Part shown: in pieces, positions 26,401-33,459 of the stretch
Position numbering within the stretch: the first letter of the stretch is position 1
How the letters are laid out: the number at the start of each line of letters is the position of its first letter
Assembly (NCBI RefSeq): GCF_937958065.1
Contig: NZ_CALFXI010000019.1
Location: 1 to 64,000 of the forward strand
Origin: an uncultured Steroidobacter sp.
Lineage (GTDB): Bacteria; Pseudomonadota; Gammaproteobacteria; Steroidobacterales; Steroidobacteraceae
Direction: 5' to 3'
DNA: 64,000 bases
Program-made: the position numbers and the translations under genes
The notes under the pieces: generated by a model
Database searches by the model: none
What the model was told of the DNA's origin: nothing
The model's input: the letters and a program-made list of their open reading frames with translations, nothing else

Positions 26401-29293
26401 GATCGATCTGGGGCCCGAAGGCGGTGAAGCGGGCGGCGAGATTGTGGCGGTCGGCACGCCGGCGGAAGTCATGAAGGTGCCGGGATCTCACACCGGCAAG
26501 GCGCTGCGCGAAATTCAGAGCGGCTGGAAGATTGCCGATCGACACAGCGTCGTACCGCTCGCCGCGTCCGCTCATCGTCCGCGGGCGAATGCCATCAGCA
26601 TTCATGGCGCTCGCGAGCACAATCTGAAGAACGTCGACGTCGAACTGCCGCGCGACAAGTTCACCGTCGTCACCGGTGTGTCCGGTTCCGGCAAGTCGAC
26701 GCTGGCCTTCGACATCGTGTTTGGTGAAGGGCAGCGTCGCTATCTCGAATCGCTCAACGCCTATGCGCGCCAGTTCGTGCAGCCGTCGTCGCGCCCGGAC
26801 GTCGATGCCATCTTCGGCATTCCGCCGACAGTGGCCATAGAGCAGCGCACCAGCCGCGGCGGTCGCAAGAGCACCGTGGCGACGCTGACCGAGATCTATC
26901 ATTTTCTGCGTCTGCTGTACGTCAAGCTGGGTACGCAGTACTGCCCGGACTGCGACGTGCCGATCGAGCCGCAGAGTTTCGAGTCCATCTTCGCTCGCAT
27001 CAGCCGGGACTATCGTGGCAAGAGCGTGAGCTTGCTGGCGCCACTGGTGGTGGCGCGCAAAGGTTTCTACACCGACCTCGCGGCATGGGCGGCGAAGAAA
27101 GGTTACGAGCAGCTGCGCGTCGATGGCGAGTTGCTGCCCACCCAGAGCTGGCCGCGCCTGTCGCGTTTCCAGGAGCACACGATCGAGTTGCCGGTTGCGA
27201 CCGTGCAGGTTTCGGCTCGCAACGAGCGAGAGTTGCGTGAAGCGCTGACGACGGCGCTCGACTTCGGCAAGGGCGTCGTGCACTTGCTGGATGAAAGCGT
27301 CAAAGCAAAGAGGGCGCCGGTGGCGAAGAAGGCTGGCAAGGCCGGCAACGCAGTGGCTGCGAACGCGGGACTCTCGATCTTCTCCACCCGGCGCGCCTGC
27401 CCGTCGTGCGCGAAGAGCTTCGCTGAGCTCGATCCGCGTCTGTTCTCGTTCAATTCCAAGCACGGCTGGTGCGAAGAATGTTACGGCACCGGCTTGCAGA
27501 TCCGGGGCTTCGATGAGGAGCAGAGCGGCGAGGAGATCTGGTGGAACGAGTGGTTCGAGCAGGAAGCCGAAGTCTGCGAGAGCTGCGAGGGCGAGCGGCT
27601 CAATCCGATCGCCCGCAACGTGCGCTTCCGCGATCAGTCCATTGCGGCGGTGACGGGGCAGTCGGTCTCGGCCATGCGCAAGCAGTTCAATACGCTGAAG
27701 CTGAAAGGCCGCGACAGCGAGATTGCGCGTGACGTACTGACCGAGATCAACTCGCGTCTGGCATTCCTCGAAGATGTCGGGCTGGGTTATCTCGCGCTGG
27801 ATCGTTCGGCGCCGACCCTGTCTGGAGGCGAAGCGCAGCGCATTCGGTTGGCGGCACAGCTGGGCTCGAACCTGCAGGGCGTTTGTTACATCCTGGACGA
27901 GCCGACGATCGGCCTGCATCCGCGCGACAACCGCATTCTGCTGGACACGCTCGACAAGCTCGCCGCCAAGGGCAATTCCTTGCTGGTGGTCGAGCATGAC
28001 GAAGAAACCATTCGTCGCGCCGATTATGTGCTCGATCTCGGTCCCGGAGCGGGCACGCGAGGCGGCCGTGTCGTTGCGGCGGGTACGGCGAGTGAGCTGG
28101 AGCGCTCGCCCGAATCCGTCACCGGTCGGTTGCTGGCGCAGCCATTACAGCATCCGATCGGCGAGCGGCGCGCAGTGACTGCCAGGTCGCCGGCGCTGGT
28201 CGTGAAGGAAGCGACGCTGCACAACCTGCGCAAACAAACCTGCAAAGTGCCGCTCGATCGACTGGTCGTCGTTACCGGTGTGTCCGGTTCCGGCAAGTCG
28301 ACCATGGCGCGCGATGTACTCCATGACAACCTGCGCGCGGCGCTCGGCCGTCGCAGGGGCGCGAAGCTCGAGTGGCGGGGCTGCAAGGAGATCGTCGGTT
28401 GGGAACAGATCGAGCGCATTCTCGAAGTGGATCAGACGCCGATCGGCAAGACGCCGCGCTCCTGCCCGGCGACGTACATCGGCTTCTGGGATGCGATTCG
28501 CAAGGTGTTCGCCGAAACGCCGGAAGCGCGCATGCGCGGGTACACGCCATCGCGGTTCTCGTTCAACACTGCCGGCGGCCGCTGCGAAGCGTGCGAAGGG
28601 CAGGGCATGCGCAAGATCGAGATGAGCTTCCTCCCGGACGTGCGCGTGATCTGCGACAGCTGCGGCGGTCGTCGCTTCAATCACGACACGCTCACGGTGC
28701 AATACAAAGGCCGCAGCATCGGCGATGTTCTGATGATGAGCATCGATGAAGCGGTGGATTTCTTCAGTGCGCATCCGCGCATTCATCATTGTCTGCGGCT
28801 GCTTCAGGACGTGGGCCTGGGGTATCTCACATTGGGACAACAGAGCCCGACGCTCTCGGGCGGCGAGGCGCAGCGCATCAAGCTGGTGACCGAGCTGTCG
28901 AAGGTTCGGGAGTCCAGAATGTTACGCACTCCGGAGCCGGGCGAGACGGTCGAGAAGCTGCCCGGAACGTTGTATGTGCTCGACGAACCCACGGTCGGCC
29001 TGCACATGGCCGATGTCGAGAAGCTGATCCGCGTCCTGCATCGATTGGTCGATGCCGGCAATACGGTGGTGGTGATCGAGCACGATCTGGATGTCATTGC
29101 CGAAGCCGATTGGATCATCGACCTCGGTCCGGAGGGCGGGACCGATGGCGGCCGCGTGGTGGCGCAAGGTTCCCCGGAGGAGATTCTGCGCGCGGCCCGC
29201 GAATCGCACACGGCTCGCATTCTCAAGGAATTCCTGCGCGACAGGCTTGGTGCAACGAGTGCCAGAGTTGCACCACAAACGCGCTCGGCTTGA
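23495..29293 (+). CDS. uvrA: Double-length UvrA (two UvrA units in one chain)
   Basis: UvrA recognises DNA damage in nucleotide excision repair and loads UvrB. This protein has 1932 residues, twice the usual ~940, and contains four ABC cassettes. Walker A motifs (GVSGSGKS) lie near residues 32, 697, 1062 and 1595, and LSGGE signatures near 542, 891, 1442 and 1787. Both halves have CxxC zinc modules, such as CRQC/CDSC and CPTC...CADC in the first and CPDC/CEEC and CEAC...CDSC in the second. Lys/Ala-rich insertions ([26 protein letters not shown]) occur in each half near the UvrB-binding region. I prefer ATG 23495; TTG 23486 and GTG 23489 are alternatives. A UvrA dimer made as one chain is implied. 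No LexA box was found upstream. Confidence 0.93.
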   Translation: MSQSIVIRGARQNNLKNLHLELPTGELIVVTGVSGSGKSSLVFDTLYAEGQRRYVETFSPYARQFLDRMDRPQVERIDGIPPAIAIDQTNPVRTSRSTVGTMTELNDHLKLLFSRAAQVYCRQCAAPVKRDSAQSIYEELGARLKALGRTDARIVVTFPVPVPANFEESEVLSLLEKQGYTRLFQRIAPRVAENESAKGKGARKKAAKKKVAEGAEQEQASLILEMTQDRFRFDSTDRERVIEALESALRVGRDRVAVHVLEASSGSARASENETAPPATAATWRFSSDLHCADCDIHYREPTPSLFSFNSPLGACDSCRGFGRIIGIDFGLIVPDESKTLKGGAIRPWQTESYRECQDDLIKYARKRNIPIDVPWRELTEEQRQWVLEGEGSWEDKLWYGVRRFFAWLETKSYKMHIRVLLSKYRAYTPCTACDGARLKTDALLWRLGTRADAKAVLPDNLRFKPKGVQWTDAQLAELPGIGIHELMLLPIDRCKQFFDRLALPAPLDEASDLVLREIRGRFGYLLDVGLGYLTLDRQSRTLSGGEVQRINLTTALGTSLVNTLFVLDEPSIGLHPRDMGRVIDVMRRLKAAGNSLVVVEHDPQVMQAADRLIDVGPGPGEKGGEIVFFGEPSELKHAERSLTADYLLGRKQVSEISPAATLGAPSATLTVQGARQHNLKGIDVSIPLQRLVCVTGVSGSGKSTLIQDVLYPALLKHFGKPTEAPGEHDSVKGAESLSAVVMVDQTSIGRTTRSNPASYVGAFDAIRKLFAHEPLAKERGYTIGTFSFNSGNGRCPTCGGNGFEHVEMQFLSDVYLRCADCNGRRYRGEILEVTLNRGPGPGRSIADVLDMTVSEAVEFFAGEREVLATLRPLAEVGLDYLRLGQPVPTLSGGEAQRLKLAGHLAESATARPDDATPGKLFLFDEPTTGLHFDDIAKLLRAFRRLIAAGHSLLVIEHNLDVIAASDWLIDLGPEGGEAGGEIVAVGTPAEVMKVPGSHTGKALREIQSGWKIADRHSVVPLAASAHRPRANAISIHGAREHNLKNVDVELPRDKFTVVTGVSGSGKSTLAFDIVFGEGQRRYLESLNAYARQFVQPSSRPDVDAIFGIPPTVAIEQRTSRGGRKSTVATLTEIYHFLRLLYVKLGTQYCPDCDVPIEPQSFESIFARISRDYRGKSVSLLAPLVVARKGFYTDLAAWAAKKGYEQLRVDGELLPTQSWPRLSRFQEHTIELPVATVQVSARNERELREALTTALDFGKGVVHLLDESVKAKRAPVAKKAGKAGNAVAANAGLSIFSTRRACPSCAKSFAELDPRLFSFNSKHGWCEECYGTGLQIRGFDEEQSGEEIWWNEWFEQEAEVCESCEGERLNPIARNVRFRDQSIAAVTGQSVSAMRKQFNTLKLKGRDSEIARDVLTEINSRLAFLEDVGLGYLALDRSAPTLSGGEAQRIRLAAQLGSNLQGVCYILDEPTIGLHPRDNRILLDTLDKLAAKGNSLLVVEHDEETIRRADYVLDLGPGAGTRGGRVVAAGTASELERSPESVTGRLLAQPLQHPIGERRAVTARSPALVVKEATLHNLRKQTCKVPLDRLVVVTGVSGSGKSTMARDVLHDNLRAALGRRRGAKLEWRGCKEIVGWEQIERILEVDQTPIGKTPRSCPATYIGFWDAIRKVFAETPEARMRGYTPSRFSFNTAGGRCEACEGQGMRKIEMSFLPDVRVICDSCGGRRFNHDTLTVQYKGRSIGDVLMMSIDEAVDFFSAHPRIHHCLRLLQDVGLGYLTLGQQSPTLSGGEAQRIKLVTELSKVRESRMLRTPEPGETVEKLPGTLYVLDEPTVGLHMADVEKLIRVLHRLVDAGNTVVVIEHDLDVIAEADWIIDLGPEGGTDGGRVVAQGSPEEILRAARESHTARILKEFLRDRLGATSARVAPQTRSA

Positions 29294-29372
29294 TTGTGAG
29301 TCCGCCTGATATTCCCAACGACATTGCTGGCGGGCCGTACAAGGTCCGCCGGCGCCCCTGCGTCGGTTCAGA

Positions 29373-29392
29373 CTACTAACCAAAGTTAGTAG
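29373..29392. promoter_or_regulatory. Palindrome, candidate operator (site 1)
   Basis: CTACTAAC-CAAA-GTTAGTAG has 8-bp perfect arms and a 4-nt centre. It shares the layout YTWAC-YWAA-GTWAG with the sites at 32692 and 33250. It lies 79 nt after uvrA and 390 nt before the first TonB receptor. Such symmetry fits a dimeric helix-turn-helix regulator (TetR-type or similar), not encoded nearby. Confidence 0.55.
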
Positions 29393-29559
29393 CAGAAGAA
29401 AACAAACGTATCGACGCACCCTTGCTCGCGGTTGCCCGTGCGCAACAATGGATCATCGGCCATTCGTGCGGTGGCGAACAGGACACGCACGGCTCGTTAT
29501 AAATCGGTATAGCTGCGCCCGCTTCGGCGCGGATGACGCTTGTATACCACGACAATCTC

Positions 29560-29588
29560 TTTAAATGACCGAAATGCGGTTGTATGCT
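29560..29588 (+). promoter_or_regulatory. Candidate promoter of TonB receptor 1
   Basis: TTTAAA (29560-29565) and TATGCT (29583-29588) are 17 nt apart, with the extended -10 element TTG just before. The 10-mer TTGTATGCTC is repeated exactly upstream of the second receptor, which is the main reason to believe it. It would give a leader of about 185 nt. Confidence 0.4.
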
Positions 29589-29783
29589 CCATGCCACGTT
29601 TGGGTCCGGTTCGGTTTTATGGGGAGCGCCAAGAAGGGAGGCACCGCAGTCTGCAACCTGTGGTGGGCTTACAAGGGTGTCGGCTCGACACCTACGCCTT
29701 GGTCCCGACGACGAGAATTGCTGGCCCAGGACGGGAGCTTTCGATCCATATCAAATGCAAAACCTCTCGCAGGAGGAAACGTA

Positions 29784-32519
29784 ATGAGCCCAACGACGAC
29801 GATTGCACTCAAGCGGGCCATCCGCTGTGCGCTGTATGCGGGCGCGGCCACGATGGCCATTCCAGTGCACGCAGCAGACGATCCCGGCAATGCCAACATT
29901 CAGGAAATCATTGTCACGGGATCGTTCATCCCAATGAACGCCGAGGCACCCGGCGTGCCGGTCACCATCATGACCGCGGAAGACATCAAAACATCGAGCA
30001 CGCCCACCGATCTGTTGGACATCCTGAAGAAGACCCAGCCGGGCGTCTTCGGCGGTCTGAACATCGGCTCGGAGAACGGCAACACTTCATCCAATTCCAC
30101 CAATGGTGGATCGATGATATCGCTGCGCAATCGCCCGACGCTGGTTCTCATCAACGGCCGTCGCGCCGCGACGTCGCCGGTCGCGGCATCGGGAGGGTTC
30201 GCCTTCACCGACGTGAGCATGATTCCGGTGTCGGCAATCGAGCGTGTCGAAATCCTGGCGGACGGTGCGTCTGCGACGTACGGCGCCGATGCCGTCGGCG
30301 GCGTCGTCAACGTCATCCTGAAGTCGAAGTTCGAGGGTGCCGAGTTCGGCGGCCGCTACGGAGCGGACAAGGATGGCGACTTCACTCAGCAAAGCTATTA
30401 CGCCACGCTGGGCACGGGTAACGACACGACCAATGTCACCTTCTCCGCGAGCTGGCAGAAGAGCGACCCCTTGCTGCAGTCCGATCGTCCCTGGTCGTGC
30501 TGTTTGTTCCGCACGGCCTCTTATGCGGGCATCGTGAACATCGGCAATGACTTTTACTATCTGAATCCCGACCTCAATGCGCCGCCGACGGGGCAGCACC
30601 TGAGCCCTGCCGATCTCGTCGCTCAGGGGATTTACGCCGGACCCATGGAACAGGGCCCTGCGCAACAGTTCTTCGACCTGTCCGAGATCCCGACGATGCT
30701 GATCGGCAAGGAGACCAGGAGCGCCGTCCTGTCGGTCGAGCACGCGCTGAGCGAGAAACACACGCTGTTCAGCGAAGTGCTGGTGACGAATTCACAGACC
30801 CACTCGCAGCTCAATGCGCAGCCGGTCACCGGAAGGGTCGAGGCCGACAATCCGAACAATCCTTTCAACGTGGCTGTCACCGCCCGCAATCGCTTCGTCG
30901 CCTTCCCGCGCGTGTACGACAACGACACGACGGCATGGCGCGGCGTGGTGGGCGCGAAAGGCGACCTCGTGGGCTCCTGGAAGTACGAAATTGCGACTGG
31001 CTGGAACCGCTCGGAGAGCGCATTCCGCAACGGCGGACTGATCGACGCGATCACGTACAACGCAGCGGTCGCCGATGGTTCGTACAATCCGTTCGCGCGT
31101 GACCAGGCGCCAGGCGTTATCGAGAGTTTCCAAGGCCGATCCGCCGAGGACTACGTGAGCACGCTGAGGACCTGGGATGCGCACGTCTACGGCAATATCT
31201 TCGATTTGCCGGCAGGCCCCGTGCAGCTGGCAGCGGGCGTGCAGTTCATGAAAGATTCGTTGAGTTACTCCCCGGACCGCAACACGGCCACTGGCGGCTG
31301 GCTGCAAGCGACGCCGACCCAGGCGTTCGACGCAAGTCGTACGAACGAGGGGTACTACGCCGAAGTTCGTGTTCCGGTGTTTTCCGACCTCAACGCGCTC
31401 CCGGGCTTGTATGCCCTCGAGCTCTCGGCTGCGGCGCGCAAGGTGCATTACGAGCGCTCGCGCGAGAATCCGACCGTGCCGAAGTTCACGCTGCGTTGGC
31501 AGCCCTTCGACGATACCTTCGCGGTCCGCGCCAGCTACTCCGAGTCGTTCACTGCTCCGACGCTGTACGAGCTCTTCGGGCCGACGGGTGCAGGGTTCAC
31601 CAGCAGCCAGCAGGTCGCCCGATATGACGCCAGCGGCAACCCGCTGGGCACGAGCACGGCAAACGTCCAGTTCCGGCAGCAGGACGGCGCGAACCCCGAT
31701 CTCGAACCCTCGACATCCGACAACCTCTCGTTCGGACTGTCGTGGTCGCCCAGGGGTGCGCTGGACGGCTTCCAGGCCTCGTTGGATTACTACTCGATCA
31801 AGGAAAAGGACATCATCCGCACCCTGCCCTCCAACGATGTCATCCAGCATGTCGAGCAGTTCGGTCCAAGCTCGCCGTTTGCGCAGTTCGTGAGGCTTGG
31901 TCAGTCCCTTGCCGGTGAGCTGCGTTTCGAAGACGGCGATCCGGTGACGGCGCCAGGACAGATGACGAACCGTCCTTCGGATGAAGTCTGGCTCACGCTG
32001 CTCAACGTCAACGTGGCGAAGATCGAGCAGGACGGTATCGACCTGAAGCTGGGTTATTCGTTCAGCACCGACTCATGGGGTGAGTTTTCGACTCAGCTCA
32101 ACGTCAACTATCTGATGTCGTATGAGCAGGAGCTCGTCCCCGGTCTGTTGCCTGCCGAGGATTTGAGCGGCGTTTACAACGACGACTTCGGTCTGTTCCC
32201 GGAATGGGGCGCCTTCCTCCAGCTCGGCTGGCGCTACGGTGCGTTCTCGGCCACCATCAACGGAACGTTCATGCCCGGTGTGGACGATGTGACGTTCGGC
32301 GAACCGTACTTCAAAGTGGATAGCTACAGGGCCTTCGATCTGCGGCTCGGCTACAACTTCGAAGCCCTCGGTCCGAATGTGCAGCTCAACGTCGGCGTCA
32401 ACAATTTCACCGATGAAGAGCCGCCGTACATCGAATCCGAGGCCAATCAAAACCGCGACATCAACACGTACGATCCGATCGGCCGGTTCTACTTCGCGGA
32501 GCTGAGCTACCGGTTCTGA
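29784..32519 (+). CDS. TonB-dependent outer-membrane receptor 1
   Basis: This 911-residue TonB-dependent receptor should import a ligand across the outer membrane using TonB energy. The signal peptide ends in PVHAAD. A TonB-box-like IQEIIVTGSF (about 38-48) starts the plug, which contains NRPTLVLINGRRAATS and ADGASATYGADAVGGVVNVI in the usual order. The barrel ends with the aromatic C-terminus RFYFAELSYRF. AGGAGGAAA precedes the ATG by 5 nt. The ligand cannot be deduced, but the subfamily resembles the large oligosaccharide/peptide receptors of Xanthomonads. A strong terminator follows. The second receptor in the window is a distant paralogue. Confidence 0.93.
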   Translation: MSPTTTIALKRAIRCALYAGAATMAIPVHAADDPGNANIQEIIVTGSFIPMNAEAPGVPVTIMTAEDIKTSSTPTDLLDILKKTQPGVFGGLNIGSENGNTSSNSTNGGSMISLRNRPTLVLINGRRAATSPVAASGGFAFTDVSMIPVSAIERVEILADGASATYGADAVGGVVNVILKSKFEGAEFGGRYGADKDGDFTQQSYYATLGTGNDTTNVTFSASWQKSDPLLQSDRPWSCCLFRTASYAGIVNIGNDFYYLNPDLNAPPTGQHLSPADLVAQGIYAGPMEQGPAQQFFDLSEIPTMLIGKETRSAVLSVEHALSEKHTLFSEVLVTNSQTHSQLNAQPVTGRVEADNPNNPFNVAVTARNRFVAFPRVYDNDTTAWRGVVGAKGDLVGSWKYEIATGWNRSESAFRNGGLIDAITYNAAVADGSYNPFARDQAPGVIESFQGRSAEDYVSTLRTWDAHVYGNIFDLPAGPVQLAAGVQFMKDSLSYSPDRNTATGGWLQATPTQAFDASRTNEGYYAEVRVPVFSDLNALPGLYALELSAAARKVHYERSRENPTVPKFTLRWQPFDDTFAVRASYSESFTAPTLYELFGPTGAGFTSSQQVARYDASGNPLGTSTANVQFRQQDGANPDLEPSTSDNLSFGLSWSPRGALDGFQASLDYYSIKEKDIIRTLPSNDVIQHVEQFGPSSPFAQFVRLGQSLAGELRFEDGDPVTAPGQMTNRPSDEVWLTLLNVNVAKIEQDGIDLKLGYSFSTDSWGEFSTQLNVNYLMSYEQELVPGLLPAEDLSGVYNDDFGLFPEWGAFLQLGWRYGAFSATINGTFMPGVDDVTFGEPYFKVDSYRAFDLRLGYNFEALGPNVQLNVGVNNFTDEEPPYIESEANQNRDINTYDPIGRFYFAELSYRF

Positions 32520-32545
32520 TACGCGAACAGTCGGTAACGACATTC

Positions 32546-32574
32546 AGGCCGGTCCGTGAGGACCGGCCTTTTTT
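32546..32574 (+). terminator. Rho-independent terminator after TonB receptor 1
   Basis: GGCCGGTCC (32547-32555) and GGACCGGCC (32560-32568) form a perfect 9-bp stem with loop GTGA, followed by six T (32569-32574). It lies 27 nt after the stop codon. Confidence 0.92.
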
Positions 32575-32691
32575 GTGGCGCGTCCCCTGGTGTGGGAAGG
32601 CGGCGGGCGTGAGACCCCCTCCGACCCGATCGGCCAACAACGAGCTTCTCCCGCGGCGATGCGCGTTGATGAAATTATTTCTACTTGAGCC

Positions 32692-32705
32692 CTAACTAAA
32701 GTTAG
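32692..32705. promoter_or_regulatory. Palindrome, candidate operator (site 2)
   Basis: CTAAC-TAAA-GTTAG has 5-bp perfect arms with a 4-nt centre, matching the core of sites 1 and 3. It lies 57 nt upstream of the CRP-type site and about 750 nt before the second receptor. Confidence 0.5.
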
Positions 32706-32761
32706 TCGGCACCCGAGCGTAACCAGCCGGTGATGCTGTAGCGAGCGTGTACCGTCGCGGG

Positions 32762-32777
32762 TGTGACGTAGCTCACA
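32762..32777. promoter_or_regulatory. Perfect CRP/Clp-type binding site
   Basis: TGTGA-CGTAGC-TCACA is a full match to the CRP half-site consensus, with symmetry extending one more base on each side (G...C). It is centred about 55 nt upstream of a transcription start predicted from TAAAAT at 32813-32818. What it drives is unclear, because no supported gene starts between it and the second receptor 680 nt away. Confidence 0.6.
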
Positions 32778-33249
32778 CTATGTTTCTACGGCGCGCGGAA
32801 CACATTCACGCATAAAATTTGGGCGGGCTCCTGCAATTCATGGACCGCGACGAGCCTATCGCGCAGGGTCGCGCCGGACTGCTCCAGCATCCGCCCGTCA
32901 TTGCCTCTTTTTGCTCCGGGCCGCATCGGCATCAGCCTTTGATGCGCGAGGTCCACGTGCCGCTCGCCGACATTGAGCGAGAGTTGCCGGGGAGCCTGAG
33001 CGCTGGGCTGCTCGAACCGCGCGACGGCGCTCGCTGCCATGAGCACGTCCGGAATGTGGGCCCGGCCTTGAGCCTTGCAGATCCGGGCGATCACTCGCCG
33101 GTCCAGCTCGGGGCGCAGTCGGATCTGCGCCGACGGGGTTGTGAGGTAAATCTTACAGACCGCGGTTCACGGATCGTTCGCAGCGACCCGAGACCCGCGT
33201 TGTCTATGTACAACGCGCAACCCACGGCGTCGCTTCGTGCTCGACGCAC

Positions 33250-33263
33250 CTTACTTAAGTAAG
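33250..33263. promoter_or_regulatory. Palindrome, candidate operator (site 3)
   Basis: CTTACTTAAGTAAG is a perfect 14-bp palindrome, readable as CTTAC-TTAA-GTAAG, the same layout as sites 1 and 2. It lies 43 nt upstream of the candidate -35 of the second receptor. Confidence 0.55.
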
Positions 33264-33306
33264 TGATTTACAACCGACACTGGGGCAGAACTTCCACGAA
33301 ATCCGC

Positions 33307-33336
33307 TTGTTGGCGCGAAACCATCAGTTGTATGCT
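33307..33336 (+). promoter_or_regulatory. Candidate promoter of TonB receptor 2
   Basis: TTGTTG (33307-33312) and TATGCT (33331-33336) are 18 nt apart, with TTG preceding the -10. The 10-mer TTGTATGCTC (33328-33337) is identical to that upstream of receptor 1. Confidence 0.4.
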
Positions 33337-33459
33337 CAGCACACTTCGGTCCACGCTGTCGGCTTGCAATCCGTCGGCTGTTGCGCATCGATCACGGCCA
33401 GCCTCATTCACGCAGCTGAATGGCTTGACAAAATCTTACCTCTTGCAGGAGGAGTGGAA

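Larger units (their letters stand above)
29294..29783. other. 490-nt intergenic region upstream of the first TonB receptor
   Basis: No gene is supported here. It holds a 20-bp palindrome (29373-29392), an AT-rich stretch (about 29497-29513), and the TTGTATGCTC element at 29580-29589 that is shared with the second receptor. In-frame upstream extension of the receptor from 29565 is possible but lacks signal character, and the SD (AGGAGGAAA) supports ATG 29784. Confidence 0.6.
32520..33459. other. 940-nt intergenic region between the two TonB receptors
   Basis: The region holds a terminator (32546-32574), two palindromes of the receptor-associated type (32692-32705 and 33250-33263), a perfect CRP-type site (32762-32777), a possible -10 (TAAAAT, 32813-32818) and the shared promoter element (33328-33337). 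Open frames at 32840-33262 (plus) and 32786-33094 (minus) lack an SD and any recognisable domain, so I do not call them. An unannotated RNA or small ORF driven from the CRP site is possible. Confidence 0.5.

Noticed and set aside
23495..29293. UvrA fusion as an assembly or frameshift artefact
   Set aside because: The two halves have diverged throughout and the frame is uninterrupted, so a collapsed duplicate or a lost stop is unlikely.
29565..29783. N-terminal extension of TonB receptor 1
   Set aside because: The extra 73 residues are not signal-like, and the SD plus signal peptide support ATG 29784.
32786..33262. Overlapping open frames on both strands between the receptors
   Set aside because: Neither has an SD or a domain I recognise; each could be chance in GC-rich DNA. 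They are mentioned only as part of the intergenic description.
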